This document shows, piece after piece, positions 21,704 through 34,501 of a stretch of DNA of 64,000 nt. The DNA is from Staphylococcus lloydii. GTDB lineage: Bacteria > Bacillota > Bacilli > Staphylococcales > Staphylococcaceae. The translations under genes were made by a program, and so were the position numbers. Every line of letters begins with the position of its first letter. The first letter of the stretch is position 1. Location: assembly GCF_015775975.1 (NCBI RefSeq), contig NZ_CP064056.1, positions 1,984,001 through 2,048,000 on the forward strand. The letters run 5' to 3'. A model generated the notes under the pieces. That model was not told the DNA's origin, searched no databases, and saw only the letters and a program-made list of their open reading frames with translations.

Positions 21704-22444
21704 TTATTTGGACCAATCTAATGATTCTAAGTAATCATAAATGTCTTCAAATAATTGTTCTTTTTCTTTGTCAATAGTGATGACATGACCTGAATTTTCA
21801 TACCATTTTATAGATTTTTCATCTGAGTCGCTTTCATTGTATATAATATTCGCTGAATCTGTATTAATCATTTCGTCCAGTTCACCTTGTACGACATACA
21901 ATGGATCTATGACTTCATCAACGTGTTCACGTATATTTTGAATTTGACCTTGTAATTCTTTCAACGTATCTGTCGGTTTGAATGCAGACATTTCTTTTTC
22001 AATCGTTGATTCATCTTTGCCTTCATATTGTTTAAATTTACGTGCGTATTCGAGTACGCCTTTAAACATTGAACCTTCAGTCTTGATATACATAGGAGAA
22101 CACATGGTTATAATACCCTTTACATCTCGATTTAAGCTTATATTTAAAGCATAACAACCACCTAATGAGATTCCTGCCACTACAATTTCATCATAGCCCT
22201 TTTCGACGAGGAAATCATATCCATCTAAGGCGTCTTTAAACCAAACGTGTGGACTTGATTCGAGTATTTCTTCTGGTGGTGCTGCGTGACCTTCATATTG
22301 AGGTGCATAACAAGTATAACCTTTTTTCTGTAGGAATCTGCCTAGTTGTCTAACATCAGCTGAATTCCCGGTAAAACCATGTAATAGTAGTACAGCACGG
22401 TTTCCTTCTTCAAAGAAAAATGGCTTTGGTAGTTTAATTTGCAT
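21704..22444 (-). CDS. est: Carboxylesterase, alpha/beta hydrolase
   Basis: 246 residues. [10 protein letters not shown] oxyanion region (about 19-28), nucleophile Ser93 in GISLGG, Asp in [11 protein letters not shown] and His in NSGHVIT near the end complete the triad. Matches the Geobacillus Est30/YvaK-type monoglyceride-esterase family. It sits between secG and rnr, as in Bacillus and Staphylococcus. Confidence 0.9.
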   Translation of the reverse strand: MQIKLPKPFFFEEGNRAVLLLHGFTGNSADVRQLGRFLQKKGYTCYAPQYEGHAAPPEEILESSPHVWFKDALDGYDFLVEKGYDEIVVAGISLGGCYALNISLNRDVKGIITMCSPMYIKTEGSMFKGVLEYARKFKQYEGKDESTIEKEMSAFKPTDTLKELQGQIQNIREHVDEVIDPLYVVQGELDEMINTDSANIIYNESDSDEKSIKWYENSGHVITIDKEKEQLFEDIYDYLESLDWSK

Positions 22445-22540
22445 TTTGTTTCAATCCTTTCACTTGCATTAAATACACGCATGATGTTTATACCCATATA
22501 CTTACTAAATATTTATAATATTCACACCGTCTATTATAAA

Positions 22541-22570
22541 TAAAAAAGTCCGACGATAACATTGTCGGAC
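22541..22570 (-). terminator. Terminator after secG
   Basis: GTCCGAC/GTCGGAC hairpin (22548-22554, 22564-22570) followed on the minus strand by TTTTTT. Confidence 0.8.
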
Positions 22571-22571
22571 C

Positions 22572-22805
22572 TTATATACCCAAATAACTAATGCCTAACA
22601 TTAACAAGAAGAAAATGACAGACAATACAATTGTTAATCTATGCAAAAATAAGTCGATACCACGTTGTTTTTGCTTTCCAAATAACTGCTCTGCACCACC
22701 ACTAATAGCGCCTGAAAGGCCATTACTTTTACCTTCTTGGAGTAATACAACAGTTATTAATGCAATACAATCTATTACTAAAAGTATTATCATTAACGTG
22801 TGCAT
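22572..22805 (-). CDS. secG: Preprotein translocase subunit SecG
   Basis: 77 residues from the ATG at 22805, chosen because GGAGG lies 9 bp upstream and it gives the normal SecG length; a frame to 22841 exists. Two membrane helices with [25 protein letters not shown] between them, the SecG signature. It supports SecYE during export. Confidence 0.93.
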   Translation of the reverse strand: MHTLMIILLVIDCIALITVVLLQEGKSNGLSGAISGGAEQLFGKQKQRGIDLFLHRLTIVLSVIFFLLMLGISYLGI

Positions 22806-22873
22806 AATAATTGTCCTCCATTCCTTATATACGAAACGCATTATACCATACGTTCGTTTACTTTATCAAATTT

Positions 22874-23335
22874 CTATCTATTAAATGTGCTCTTTCGTTT
22901 AATTGATACTATTAACATATAAATCGCTAATAACGTTGATGCTACCATAACGATTGATAACGGTAAGATGTTCACTGCAGATTTTGCATCAATGATTGCT
23001 TTAAATAATGCAGTTATATTTACTAAATTATATAAAACATGAGATGTATACGTCGCAAACATAAACCACCATAAATATGTGTGTCGATTCCAAATCGCCA
23101 CAACACCAGCTAGGTAAGCAAAAACATACATAGTACCAGTAAATTGAAAGCTATTACGAATCGTACCAATAGCATTTGCTGTCGGTTTTTGTCCATTACT
23201 CACTAACAATTGTTTTACTACATGGTCATCCAATATAACAAACAAGTGAATTGCTAACAAAATAGCAAGAAACAATGAACTATACGCAATAAAATGACCC
23301 GTTTTTATAACTCTTGCGTTTTGCTTATCATCCAT
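22874..23335 (-). CDS. Conserved four-helix membrane protein
   Basis: About 153 residues from MDDKQNARV; an AAGGAG lies 12 bp upstream, and a TTG three codons earlier would give better spacing. Four hydrophobic helices are visible (HFIAYSSLFLAILLAIHLFVI, MYVFAYLAGVVAI, WWFMFATYTSHVLYNLV, ILPLSIVMVASTLLAIYMLI). No family recognised; a gene in this place is found in other staphylococci. Confidence 0.7.
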   Translation of the reverse strand: MDDKQNARVIKTGHFIAYSSLFLAILLAIHLFVILDDHVVKQLLVSNGQKPTANAIGTIRNSFQFTGTMYVFAYLAGVVAIWNRHTYLWWFMFATYTSHVLYNLVNITALFKAIIDAKSAVNILPLSIVMVASTLLAIYMLIVSIKRKSTFNR

Positions 23336-23440
23336 AGTTACCAAGTACTCCTTAAAATATTTACACATTATATTATATCAGTTTCACCTTGAAAGATGAA
23401 CTTTTAGCTTTATTTCACACAAAAGATATTTTTATATTAT

Positions 23441-23477
23441 AAAAAAGCACGTAAGCTAGAATGGCTTACGTGCTTTT
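23441..23477. terminator. Terminator after the glycolytic operon
   Basis: AAAAGCACGTAAGC (23443-23456) pairs with GCTTACGTGCTTTT (23464-23477); A and T runs on both sides make it work in either direction. It ends the gapR-eno transcript. Confidence 0.85.
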
Positions 23478-23500
23478 AAGCGTGAACTTTTTAAACTATA

Positions 23501-24808
<1,308 letters not shown>

Positions 24809-24981
24809 TTAATCTCCTTTTTTTCTTAATGTAGTTTAGAATTTTTTTATTTTTGCACTTTCATTATAGCTTGATTTAATTCAAATATAAAATGATTAAG
24901 TTATTCATGTCCTATTATTTATAATGAAGCGTAATTACTTTTCATTATAAATTAAGCATTGTTGTTAATACAGTTTCTTTA

Positions 24982-25020
24982 ATCATTAATTAAGCATTAA
25001 CTTAATGTTTAATTAATGAT
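24982..25020. repeat. 39-bp AT-rich palindrome over the gpmI stop codon
   Basis: Arms ATCATTAATTAA-G-CATTAA and TTAATG-T-TTAATTAATGAT are centred on C25001, with a single G/T position not paired in Watson-Crick fashion. The gpmI stop codon lies inside. No T-run follows, so it is not a standard terminator; it may protect or process the mRNA between gpmI and eno. Confidence 0.6.
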
Positions 25021-26519
25021 ACACCTGTCATGTCTTCAGGCTGATTAACGTTCAATAAATCTAACAATGTTGGCGCTAAGTCACCTAAACGACCTGTTTC
25101 ACGTAAATTTGCGCCATCTTTAGTGACAATAACTGGAACTGGATTTGTAGTGTGTGTAGTCATAGGTTCATCATCGTCAGTTAATACCATGTCAGAGTTA
25201 CCATGGTCAGCAGTAATGATTGCATTACCGCCCATATCGATAATTTTATCAACTACTTCACCTAGACATTCATCTACAGCTTCAATTGCTTTAATCGTTG
25301 GTTCTAGCATACCACTGTGACCAACCATGTCAGGGTTAGCAAAGTTGAGTAAGATTAAATCTAAGTCACCTTTGTTCAACTCTTCAATTAAAGCATCCTT
25401 CACTTCATAAGCACTCATTTCAGGTTTCAAATCGTAAGTAGCTACTTTAGGTGAATCAATTAAACGACGACGTTCACCTTCGAATTCATCGTTACGACCA
25501 CCACTCATGAAATAAGTTACGTGAGGATATTTTTCAGTTTCAGCAATACGTAATTGTTTTAAGCCATTATCTTGAATCACTTCGCCAATTGTATTGTTTA
25601 AGTCTACTTTTTCAAATACAATTTCAGCGTCAATGTTGTCATTGTATTTAGTAAAAGTTGCATAAAATAGATTGTTAACTTGTTCAACTTTGAAGCCATC
25701 AAACACTTTGTTTGTGAATACTTCAGAAAGTTGAGCAGCTCTGTCAGGACGGAAGTTATAGAAAATCACAGCATCATTATCATTAACACCATTATTTTGA
25801 TCTTCTACGATAAATGGTTCAACGAATTCATCAGTTAAGCCATTGTCATAGTTTGCTTCAACGCCTTCTTTAGCAGAACTATATTTAGGTCCGTCAAAGT
25901 TACGAATAGCATTATAAGCTTTTTCTTCACGATCCCAACGTTTGTCTCTATCCATTGCATAATAACGACCAGAAACTGAAGCAAATTTACCAATTCCTAT
26001 TTCTTGGAATTTTTGTTCTGTTTCTTCGATATATCTCAATGCAGATTTTTGATCTACGTCACGACCATCTAAAAATGCATGGACATATACTTCTGCTAGT
26101 CCTTGTTTTTTAGCTAATTCTAAAATTGCAAATAAGTGTTTATAATGACTGTGTACGCCACCATCAGATAATAAACCAAATACATGTAATGCAGAATTAT
26201 TATCTTTCACATGTTTAATAGCATTAATAAGCACTTCATTATCAAAGAAATCTCCGTCTTCAATTGATTTATTAATACGTGTCAAACTTTGATAAACAAT
26301 ACGTCCAGCACCAATATTCATATGACCAACTTCTGAGTTACCCATTTGACCTTCTGGTAAGCCTACATCTAAACCACTGGCTTCAATTTGAGTCGTAGGG
26401 TATTTAGAATAATAACGGTCAAAGTTAGGCTTATACGCTAACTTAACTGCGTTACCATGTTCACTTTCTCTATTTGCAAAACCATCTAAGATGATTAATG
26501 CAGTTGGTTGTTTTGCCAT
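25002..26519 (-). CDS. gpmI: 2,3-bisphosphoglycerate-independent phosphoglycerate mutase
   Basis: 505 residues from the ATG at 26519, which follows the tpiA stop by one base behind GAAGGTGCG. Starts [19 protein letters not shown]; Mn-binding/nucleophile region [18 protein letters not shown], later HADGHNSD-like ITADHGNSD. Interconverts 3- and 2-phosphoglycerate. Confidence 0.97.
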   Translation of the reverse strand: MAKQPTALIILDGFANRESEHGNAVKLAYKPNFDRYYSKYPTTQIEASGLDVGLPEGQMGNSEVGHMNIGAGRIVYQSLTRINKSIEDGDFFDNEVLINAIKHVKDNNSALHVFGLLSDGGVHSHYKHLFAILELAKKQGLAEVYVHAFLDGRDVDQKSALRYIEETEQKFQEIGIGKFASVSGRYYAMDRDKRWDREEKAYNAIRNFDGPKYSSAKEGVEANYDNGLTDEFVEPFIVEDQNNGVNDNDAVIFYNFRPDRAAQLSEVFTNKVFDGFKVEQVNNLFYATFTKYNDNIDAEIVFEKVDLNNTIGEVIQDNGLKQLRIAETEKYPHVTYFMSGGRNDEFEGERRRLIDSPKVATYDLKPEMSAYEVKDALIEELNKGDLDLILLNFANPDMVGHSGMLEPTIKAIEAVDECLGEVVDKIIDMGGNAIITADHGNSDMVLTDDDEPMTTHTTNPVPVIVTKDGANLRETGRLGDLAPTLLDLLNVNQPEDMTGVSLIKH

Positions 26520-26520
26520 A

Positions 26521-27294
<774 letters not shown>

Positions 27295-27352
27295 CTATAA
27301 GTTTGTTTATGTTCTTATCACAAGCATAGTTAATTCTTGTGGTATTATCAAT

Positions 27353-28543
27353 TTATTTATCAGAGATTGATTCTACGCCAGGTAGTGTTTTACCTTCTAA
27401 ATATTCTAATGAAGCGCCGCCACCTGTTGAAATATGACTGAAGTCATCAGCGTAACCTAATGAAATTGCAGCTGCAGCTGAATCGCCGCCACCGATAATT
27501 GTATTCGCATCTTTTAATTCAGCGATGGCTTCACAAATACCGATAGTACCTTTAGCAAAGTTACTTAATTCAAATACACCCATAGGTCCATTCCATACTA
27601 CTGTATGCGCACCTTGTAATTGTTCTTTGAATAATTCAACTGTTTTAGGACCAACATCCATTGCTTCTTGATCAGCAGGAATGTCATCGACAGAAACAAC
27701 AGTTATTTCAGCATCATTTGAAAATTCTTTCGCAACTTTACAATCTACAGGTAACACGATTTGATCGCCAGCGCGTTCAAGTAAATCTTTAGCAAAGTCA
27801 ACTTTATCTTCCTCTAATAGAGATAGACCGATTTCCTTACCTTGTGCTTTAAAGAAAGTATAAGACATACCACCACCGATAAGTACTTTATCAGCAATGT
27901 TAAGTAAATTAGTAATAACACCAATTTTATCTGATACTTTTGCACCACCTAGAATAGCTACTACAGGTTTATCAGGATTTTCAACTACGCCACCGATATA
28001 TTTAATTTCTTTATCCATTAAATAACCAGCTGCAGTTTCAAGATTAGAAGCGATACCTACGTTTGAAGCATGCTCACGGTGTGCTGTACCAAAAGCATCA
28101 TTAACGAATACATCGCCTAATGAAGCCCAGTATTTACCTAATTCTGGGTCATTTTTAGATTCTTTTTTACCATCAACATCTTCGAAGCGTGTATTTTCTA
28201 CTAAAAGGATTTCTCCTTCGTTTAAATCTTTGATAGCATTTTCTAATTGTTCTCCACGTGTAGTTGGAACAAATACGACTTCTTTACTTAATTTCTCAGA
28301 TAAATCAGCAGCTACAGGTTTTAAGCTTAATGATGCTTTATCACTTTCTTCTTTAACTTTACCTAAATGAGAGAATAATACGATTTTACCACCTTGTTCA
28401 GCAATATATTTAATTGTTGGTAAAGCTTGAACAATTCTGTTGTCGTCAGTAATTTCTCCATCTTTCATAGGTACGTTAAAATCAGCACGTACAAGTACAG
28501 TTTTACCTTTCAAATCTAAGTCAGATACAATTTTTTTAGTCAT
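27353..28543 (-). CDS. pgk: Phosphoglycerate kinase
   Basis: 396 residues. Conserved RADFNVPM near the start, catalytic HLGK and the nucleotide-binding [12 protein letters not shown], with GGGDSAAA near the end. Makes ATP from 1,3-bisphosphoglycerate. Separated from gapA by a hairpin at 28581-28611. Confidence 0.98.
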   Translation of the reverse strand: MTKKIVSDLDLKGKTVLVRADFNVPMKDGEITDDNRIVQALPTIKYIAEQGGKIVLFSHLGKVKEESDKASLSLKPVAADLSEKLSKEVVFVPTTRGEQLENAIKDLNEGEILLVENTRFEDVDGKKESKNDPELGKYWASLGDVFVNDAFGTAHREHASNVGIASNLETAAGYLMDKEIKYIGGVVENPDKPVVAILGGAKVSDKIGVITNLLNIADKVLIGGGMSYTFFKAQGKEIGLSLLEEDKVDFAKDLLERAGDQIVLPVDCKVAKEFSNDAEITVVSVDDIPADQEAMDVGPKTVELFKEQLQGAHTVVWNGPMGVFELSNFAKGTIGICEAIAELKDANTIIGGGDSAAAAISLGYADDFSHISTGGGASLEYLEGKTLPGVESISDK

Positions 28544-28580
28544 CTTAACTTCCTCCTCTTTTGGGACAATAAAGTAAAAA

Positions 28581-28611
28581 TAAGCGGAGAAGCGTTTGTG
28601 CTCCCCGCTTA
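28581..28611 (-). other. Hairpin in the gapA-pgk spacer
   Basis: TAAGCGG ... CCGCTTA arms with an imperfect GC-rich inner part. It may be a partial terminator or an mRNA-processing/stabilising element that sets gapA expression above the downstream genes, as known for glycolytic operons of Firmicutes. Role inferred. Confidence 0.5.
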
Positions 28612-28673
28612 CTCCTAAGCTTATTAATAAAATTTAACAGCACATCGGCCTTGCTAAATTAAACTATTTTAAC

Positions 28674-29681
28674 TTATTTAGCTTGTGATGCTAAGTATTC
28701 TAAAGTACGAACTAATTGAGAAGTGTAAGACATTTCATTGTCATACCAAGCCGCAACTTTAACTAATTGACGGTCACCAACAGTCATTACACGAGTTTGT
28801 GTAGCGTCGAATAATGAACCGTAAGTCATACCGATTACGTCAGAAGAAACGATTTCGTCTTCAGTGTAACCAAATGATTCGTTTGAAGCATTTTTCATTG
28901 CGTTGTTTACGTCTTCAACACTTACGTCTTTTTCTAATACAACTGTTAATTCAGTTAATGAACCTGTTGCAACTGGAACACGTTGTGCGCCACCGTCTAA
29001 TTTTCCGTCGATTTCAGGAATAACTAAACCGATTGCTTTTGCAGCACCTGTTGAGTTAGGGATAATGTTTTCTGCTGCTGCACGAGCACGACGTTTGTCA
29101 CCTTTTCTGTGAGGCGCATCTTGTGTGCTTTGGTCACCAGTGTAAGCATGGATAGTTGTCATTAAACCTTCAACTAAACTAAATTCATCATTTAACACTT
29201 TAGCTACTGGAGCTAATGAGTTAGTAGTACATGAAGCACCTGATACTACTGATTCTGAACCGTCTAATTCGTTGTGGTTAGTGTTGTAAACGATTGTTTT
29301 TAAGTCGCCTGTTGCTGGAGCTGAAATTAAAACTTTTTTAGCGCCTGCATCAATGTGAGCTGAAGCTTTATCTTTATCAGCAAATAAACCAGTACATTCT
29401 AAGACAACATCGATATCTAAGTCGCCCCATGGTAATTTAGTTGGATCTGGTTCAGAGAATGATTTAACTTCTTGACCATTAACGCGGAAGCCGTTTTCTT
29501 CAACTTCAACTTCTCCAGTGAAACGACCTTGCATTGTGTCATATTTTAATAAGTGTGCTAACATTTCGTCATCTGTTAAGTCGTTAACTGCTACTACATC
29601 GATTCCGTCAACGTTTTGAATTCTTCTAAATGCTAAACGACCAATTCTACCAAAACCATTAATTGCTACTTTAACTGCCAT
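28674..29681 (-). CDS. gapA: Glyceraldehyde-3-phosphate dehydrogenase (glycolytic)
   Basis: 335 residues. NAD-binding GFGRIGR at the start, catalytic Cys151 in [22 protein letters not shown] and the C-terminal [11 protein letters not shown]. It is the glycolytic enzyme because it follows the gapR regulator and precedes pgk. Strong AAAGGAGG leader. Confidence 0.98.
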   Translation of the reverse strand: MAVKVAINGFGRIGRLAFRRIQNVDGIDVVAVNDLTDDEMLAHLLKYDTMQGRFTGEVEVEENGFRVNGQEVKSFSEPDPTKLPWGDLDIDVVLECTGLFADKDKASAHIDAGAKKVLISAPATGDLKTIVYNTNHNELDGSESVVSGASCTTNSLAPVAKVLNDEFSLVEGLMTTIHAYTGDQSTQDAPHRKGDKRRARAAAENIIPNSTGAAKAIGLVIPEIDGKLDGGAQRVPVATGSLTELTVVLEKDVSVEDVNNAMKNASNESFGYTEDEIVSSDVIGMTYGSLFDATQTRVMTVGDRQLVKVAAWYDNEMSYTSQLVRTLEYLASQAK

Positions 29682-29721
29682 TATAATGGCCTCCTTTAAA
29701 ATGAATATTTAAAAAGCTAAA

Positions 29722-30750
29722 TTACTTTTTATTACTATGATTTGCTATTACTTGTGCCGCGCCTTCATCAGTAATTAAAACTGTGTTCTTAGGGGCAATA
29801 GAAAGATAGGCTTTTATCGCCTCACCTTTAGATTTACCCCCTGCGACGGCATAAATAAACCTTTTCGACTCAAGATCTTCTAATTGTAGTCCTATCGTTT
29901 TCACTCTATGGACTACATCGCCTTGTGCATCGAAATAATAACCAAATGCTTCTCCAACAGCATTATGATGTTGAAGTTTTGCAACTGTTTCTTCGGGAGA
30001 TTGTCTTCTCCGAGCCATCTTCAGCGCATCACCTATGCCGTGAACTGTGATATTTGATTCTTTAATTTTTTCTAGCGTATGAATGACTGAAGGTTCATTT
30101 AACAATGTATGATACGTTGTTTCACTTACATTGTCTGGAACATATAACGTTGTATAATCGCCATTTGTTTGTTGTGCCATGCTAGCTGCAATCGTGTTAG
30201 CTTGATACACAACGTTTTCACCTAGGCCTCCACGCGCTGGAACAAAGAATACTTGATAAGGTTGCTTACCCATAGACTCACTTACGTAAGCCATTGTCGA
30301 ACCACCCGTAACAGAAACTACCGAATTTTCGTAGAGACTGTTTTCCAGTAATTGACCAGCTTGACGTGCTATTTCAATCTTAACCGATTTTTTAGCATCT
30401 GAATCGCCTGGTATAACAAAAACATCTTGAATACCATAGCGTTCTTTTATCAGTTGCGCTAAATGTTGGTTATCAGCAAAGACATTGAAATAACTATTTA
30501 ATTGTTGAAGTAAAACCTCTCCATCATGTGTTATTTCCATGCCAGTTGGTTTTACTTTAATTAATTCTTGCTTTTTTAGCACGTCTGTTTCAGACCTAAG
30601 CACACGTTCAGTCAAATCCATATGCTCGCTTAAACTACGTCTACCTACAGGTTGAGTTTTAGCAATAGTAGAAAGAATCGAAAAACGACGATATAACTTT
30701 TCAACAATTTCTGGAACTAACTTCTGTTGAATTTTCATCAATTCTTTCAC
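29722..30750 (-). CDS. gapR: Central glycolytic regulator GapR/CggR
   Basis: 342 residues. N-terminal helix-turn-helix (SILSTIAKTQPVGRRSLSEHMDLTERVLRSETDVL), then a SorC/DeoR-type sugar-phosphate binding domain with SVTGGSTMAYV and VAGGKSKGEAI. In B. subtilis CggR represses the gapA operon until fructose-1,6-bisphosphate rises. First gene of the operon, with a CggR-type operator upstream. Confidence 0.93.
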   Translation of the reverse strand: MKELMKIQQKLVPEIVEKLYRRFSILSTIAKTQPVGRRSLSEHMDLTERVLRSETDVLKKQELIKVKPTGMEITHDGEVLLQQLNSYFNVFADNQHLAQLIKERYGIQDVFVIPGDSDAKKSVKIEIARQAGQLLENSLYENSVVSVTGGSTMAYVSESMGKQPYQVFFVPARGGLGENVVYQANTIAASMAQQTNGDYTTLYVPDNVSETTYHTLLNEPSVIHTLEKIKESNITVHGIGDALKMARRRQSPEETVAKLQHHNAVGEAFGYYFDAQGDVVHRVKTIGLQLEDLESKRFIYAVAGGKSKGEAIKAYLSIAPKNTVLITDEGAAQVIANHSNKK

Positions 30751-30800
30751 TACTAACCTCCTCCGTTTCTTGTCAAAGGGTCAACTAACAACCATAGGTT

Positions 30801-30824
30801 GACGTTTTACGTCCCTTGTGGGAC
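30801..30824 (-). promoter_or_regulatory. CggR/GapR-type operator upstream of gapR
   Basis: On the minus strand TGTCCC-ACAA-GGGAC-GTAAAA-CGTC, close to the B. subtilis CggR operator plan (CGGGAC-N6-TGTC repeats). It lies 51-74 bp before the gapR start, so it probably mediates autoregulation of the whole glycolytic operon. The rest of the 313-bp spacer (30751-31063) holds promoters for the divergent small membrane protein but nothing else clear. Confidence 0.7.
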
Positions 30825-31063
30825 AAAAAAATATAACCTCTACATTTGCAATAGTACTACTATATATAAAAAATTGCAAGTATAAGCTTAGTTAGCTAAC
30901 CACAATTTAAATTTTACTTTGCATTTAAAACTTAATGACTACATTATTAAATATTACCCCTAATACAAAATATTAATCATCATTTCAATTTTATAGTTTT
31001 GTTTAGTTGTTTAAGTTAAACTAACTATAATACTGCTCAGTATATTTTAAAGGTGGGACTTTA

Positions 31064-31282
31064 ATGAACCAACAACATAAACAAGAAATTTTAGAACCTG
31101 GAGATAAGCATTATAAAGATAAAGAACATTTTTCAAACCAACAAAATCGCGACACTAAAAAAGGAAACATAAAAGTTTTTAATTGCGGATGCTTCCCGTT
31201 AAGTATCGGCTGTGTTGGTTTAATTATATTAATGATAGCAATTTTTCAATTTTTAAGTTATTTATTTTCTTTACTCTTTTAA
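31064..31282 (+). CDS. Small membrane protein
   Basis: 72 residues: polar charged start (about 1-40), then NCGCFPLSIGCVGLIILMIAIFQFLSY, a single C-terminal hydrophobic helix. AAAGGTGGGAC precedes the ATG. No family recognised. Confidence 0.6.
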   Translation: MNQQHKQEILEPGDKHYKDKEHFSNQQNRDTKKGNIKVFNCGCFPLSIGCVGLIILMIAIFQFLSYLFSLLF

Positions 31283-31302
31283 AACTTTTAGGCAAAAATT
31301 TT

Positions 31303-31332
31303 AGGCTGAGACATATTTAAATGTCTCAGCCT
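31303..31332. terminator. Bidirectional terminator
   Basis: AGGCTGAGACAT (31303-31314), loop ATTTAA, ATGTCTCAGCCT (31321-31332): a perfect 12-bp stem between convergent genes. The GGCTGAGACAT motif recurs between genes in staphylococcal genomes. Confidence 0.85.
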
Positions 31333-31342
31333 ATTTACTGTA

Positions 31343-32020
31343 TTATTTGTCTTTATCTGATTGTTGTTTATCTTGAGAGGAATTTGAACTACTTTTCGGT
31401 TGTTCTGTTGTGGATTGCTCGGTTTTAGGTTGTTGTGTCTTTGGTTCCTCTGTTTTTGGTTCTTCTGTTTTAGGTTCCTCAGTCTTTGGTTCCTCTGTTT
31501 TAGGTTCTTCGGTCTTCGGTTCTTCGGTCTTCGGTTCTTCAGTCTTTGGCTCATCTGTTTTTTCTTCTGTTGTCTTTTCTTCATTTTTTTCTTCGGTCGT
31601 CTTTTCTTCTTTAGTAGGTCGTTCTTTTGTTTGTTGAGTAGACTTACGTGCTCTATTTTGCGTCGTTTGTTGTTGAGTTTGTTGTGTCTGTTGTGTCTGC
31701 TGTGTTTGTTGCGTTTGCTGCGTTTGCTGTGTTTGTTGAGTCTGCTGTGTTTGTTGCGTTTGTTTCTCAGACTTCTCTTTATCTTTTTTCTCTTTATCTT
31801 TCTTGTCTTTGTCTTTCTTTTCTTTATCTTTCTTAGCTTTTTCTTCTTCTTTCTGATGTTGCAGTCGTTCATTGGATTTATTTGAATGATCAACAAATGC
31901 AAAAATGGCAAAAGCTAAGCCACCTATTAATAGCAAAATAATTACAACACTAATTACTTTAGCCAAACCACTCATTTTTTTGTTTTGGTTATCATCAAAA
32001 TTATTATTTTGATTCGACAT
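31343..32020 (-). CDS. Repeat-rich single-pass membrane protein
   Basis: 225 residues. Cytoplasmic Asn-rich start, one membrane helix (about 17-41, LAKVISVVIILLLIGGLAFAIF), then an outside region of tandem low-complexity repeats: Lys/Asp/Glu (KDKEK, about 60-85), nine or so TQQ units (about 88-116), and eight EEPKT-type units (about 153-195). The DNA is repetitive too, so copy number should vary between strains. Likely a wall-spanning or surface stalk; function unknown. Confidence 0.7.
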   Translation of the reverse strand: MSNQNNNFDDNQNKKMSGLAKVISVVIILLLIGGLAFAIFAFVDHSNKSNERLQHQKEEEKAKKDKEKKDKDKKDKEKKDKEKSEKQTQQTQQTQQTQQTQQTQQTQQTQQTQQTQQQTTQNRARKSTQQTKERPTKEEKTTEEKNEEKTTEEKTDEPKTEEPKTEEPKTEEPKTEEPKTEEPKTEEPKTEEPKTQQPKTEQSTTEQPKSSSNSSQDKQQSDKDK

Positions 32021-32275
32021 AAACTTCCCTCACTTTGAAATCTCTCTAATTTATTTAAACTTACTACTTTATTACATTATGACATTATATTTTAACCTAT
32101 TTACTGCAAAATTTGAATTAATTATTAAACAAACTACAAAATAAGTCATTTTTATCTATTTGAACTTTAAAGTTTTTACTTATGTTATTGCTATACTTAT
32201 AGTAATCTAAATAGAGGAAATGTTTCAACATTTAATAGGTTAAATTTTATTATATTTATAGTTAAGGAGTATAAC

Positions 32276-32461
32276 ATGATGACAAAGCATGACCCTTTTG
32301 AAGAACTTGACGACGATAAAAAGCCTAAAGGACAATCGATTAAACAAATGATGTTAGAAAATGATCATTACGCCCCAAAGAAACACAGTAAGTTATCATT
32401 TGTCATCTTTATCATAACGCTACTAATTATAATATTCATTGTTGGTATGTTTATTATATAA
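32276..32461 (+). CDS. Small membrane protein
   Basis: 61 residues: acidic/basic start (HDPFEELDDDKKPKG) and one C-terminal membrane helix (LSFVIFIITLLIIIFIVGMFI). AAGGAGTATAAC precedes the ATG. No family recognised. Confidence 0.65.
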   Translation: MMTKHDPFEELDDDKKPKGQSIKQMMLENDHYAPKKHSKLSFVIFIITLLIIIFIVGMFII

Positions 32462-32598
32462 ATTTCATACCTTTATTATTGCAAGCAATATTTTATTAAA
32501 AAACAAATTTTAACGTCTTTTTTGTAAAATACGCTATACTAATTTATATACTCCACATTACAACGAAATTACCAAAATCATATACTTGAGGTGATACA

Positions 32599-33495
32599 AT
32601 GAAAAATTATTTAATAACTGGCGGAACTGGCATGGTGGGAACTCAGCTAGTTGATGCAATTAAAGAGAGTGATGCACATATTACTATATTAACCCGTCAA
32701 GATAAATCAAGTAATCACCATAAAATCAGCTATGTTAATTGGTCTAAAGCAGGATGGCAATCTTTAGTTCCAGACATAGATATCGTAATCAATTTGGCTG
32801 GCGCGAGTTTAAATAAACGGTGGACTACAAAATACAAACAAACAATTATGCTAAGCAGATTACAATCTACACATGCATTATTTGAGCTATTCAAGGATAG
32901 AAGTTACAAACCTGAAGTTCTTTTTAATGCTAGTGCTGTAGGATATTATAAACCCGATTTACATCAAACATATACAGAACTATATCGCACATTACCTTTC
33001 GACTTTTTATCAGAAGTTGTCTATCAATGGGAACGTATAGCGAAACAATTTGAAACATTGGGTACACGTGTAGTGATTGGTAGATTTGGCATGGTATTGT
33101 CTAACGAAGATGGCGCATTACCATTAATGAAACTACCGTATAACTTATATGTGGGCGGCAAAATTGGCTCTGGTCGTCAATGGTATTCTTGGATTCACCT
33201 AGAAGACCTTACGCGCGCTATTCTATTTGTCATTAGCCATAACAAAGCTAACGGTGTATTTAATTTCACTACACCTATTGCCGAACGCCAAAATTTATTT
33301 GGTTATACACTTGGTCGTATTATGGATAAACCCCATTACACTTGGGTCCCTTGTACTTTAATACGCCTAGTTTTAGGACAAATGTCTACGGTAGTACTAG
33401 ATACACAAAAAGTTATTCCTAATAAATTAGAAGCTCTAGACTTTAAATTCAAATTTAATAATTTAAAATTAGCACTAGAAAATTTAGAACAATAA
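32599..33495 (+). CDS. TIGR01777 family NAD-dependent epimerase-like protein
   Basis: 298 residues. N-terminal Rossmann motif [13 protein letters not shown], central [12 protein letters not shown] and NASAVGYY, and a C-terminal DUF1731-like part. The family (YfhF, SULA-related) belongs to the extended SDR group; substrate unknown. It converges on clpP. Confidence 0.88.
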   Translation: MKNYLITGGTGMVGTQLVDAIKESDAHITILTRQDKSSNHHKISYVNWSKAGWQSLVPDIDIVINLAGASLNKRWTTKYKQTIMLSRLQSTHALFELFKDRSYKPEVLFNASAVGYYKPDLHQTYTELYRTLPFDFLSEVVYQWERIAKQFETLGTRVVIGRFGMVLSNEDGALPLMKLPYNLYVGGKIGSGRQWYSWIHLEDLTRAILFVISHNKANGVFNFTTPIAERQNLFGYTLGRIMDKPHYTWVPCTLIRLVLGQMSTVVLDTQKVIPNKLEALDFKFKFNNLKLALENLEQ

Positions 33496-33501
33496 ATAAA
33501 A

Positions 33502-33529
33502 AACAGTCCTTAACAGGACTGTTTTTTTA
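33502..33529. terminator. Bidirectional terminator between the epimerase gene and clpP
   Basis: AACAGTCCT (33502-33510), loop TAAC, AGGACTGTT (33515-33523), with an A-run before and a T-run after, so it serves both convergent genes. It reaches the clpP stop codon. Confidence 0.9.
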
Positions 33530-34111
33530 TGCTTCTGGTTCCATTACTTGGTCAACTAAGCCGTATTCTTTTGCTTCGTTCGCTGATAAGAAATTATCAC
33601 GATCTGTATCTTTTTCAATTTGTTCAATTGATTGACCTGTACGTTCAGCTAAAATTTGATTTAATTTAGCACGTGTTTTTAAGATATGATTTGCTGCAAT
33701 TTCAATTTCTGTTGCTTGACCTTGCGCGCCACCTAGAGGTTGGTGAATCATTACTTCAGCATTTGGTAAAGCAAAACGTTTACCTTTAGCTCCAGCTGCT
33801 AATAAGAATGAACCCATAGATGCTGCCATACCAATACAAATAGTTTGTACATCTGGTTTAATATGTTGAATTGTATCATAAATTGCGAAACCAGCAGTTA
33901 CACTACCTCCTGGTGAATTGATATAAAGATAAATATCTTTATCAGCATCTTGTGCTTGTAAGAATAACAATTGAGATACAATTGAGTTTGCTACATTGTC
34001 ATCGATTTGAGAACCTAACATGATAATACGGTCTTTTAATAAACGTGAGTAAATGTCATAAGCACGTTCACCACGGTTTGTTGTTTCTATTACTGTAGGA
34101 ATTAAATTCAT
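33527..34111 (-). CDS. clpP: ATP-dependent Clp protease proteolytic subunit
   Basis: 194 residues. Catalytic Ser98 in GMAASMGS, His123 in MIHQPLGG and Asp in DTDRDNF. Forms the ClpP barrel with ClpX or ClpC and degrades regulators and damaged proteins. No clear CtsR heptamer repeat was picked out by eye in the short leader. Confidence 0.98.
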   Translation of the reverse strand: MNLIPTVIETTNRGERAYDIYSRLLKDRIIMLGSQIDDNVANSIVSQLLFLQAQDADKDIYLYINSPGGSVTAGFAIYDTIQHIKPDVQTICIGMAASMGSFLLAAGAKGKRFALPNAEVMIHQPLGGAQGQATEIEIAANHILKTRAKLNQILAERTGQSIEQIEKDTDRDNFLSANEAKEYGLVDQVMEPEA

Positions 34112-34262
34112 TCTGTTTCCTCCTTAATTATAACTGTTGAATTTATTTTAACTTAAAAGTCAAAAATGGTCAAAAAATAAACTCACCATTTTGAAATTCT
34201 TTTCAAACTCATCATTGACCAATACTTTGAACATTTGTAAACTATTGGTATTGTATATTTTA

Positions 34263-34334
34263 CCCCTCGTAGTGTAATGGATAACACATAAGATTCCGGT
34301 TCTTAGAATAGGGGTTCGATTCCCTTCGAGGGGG
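34263..34334 (+). tRNA. tRNA-Arg (anticodon CCG)
   Basis: Cloverleaf of 72 nt: acceptor CCCCTCG/CGAGGGG, D stem GTGT/ACAC, anticodon stem TAAGA/TCTTA with loop TTCCGGT (anticodon CCG, reads CGG), T stem AGGGG/CCCTT with TTCGATT. CCA is not encoded. Confidence 0.93.
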
Positions 34335-34501
34335 TACTTGTTTTCATTCAACTTTCTTTATTTATTAAGTCATTATAGAACTTAAAGATTATGTTTTCAA
34401 TTTTCCATAAAGAAAGTTGTTTATAAACAGATTTAATAAACGCCTTTTCACAAAAATAAGCCTCCAAATAAATTTGAAAGCTTACCTCATTTTAACTTTT
34501 A

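Noticed and set aside
31580..31760. CRISPR-like short repeats
   Set aside because: The repeats are 9 to 15-bp coding units without unique spacers of constant length.
31288..31911. Long Lys/Arg- or Cys/Phe-rich frames in several readings at the repeat protein
   Set aside because: Shadows of the tandem repeats of the membrane protein gene; low-complexity DNA leaves all frames open.
34160..34351. 63-aa minus-strand frame near clpP
   Set aside because: It lies over the tRNA-Arg gene on the opposite strand.
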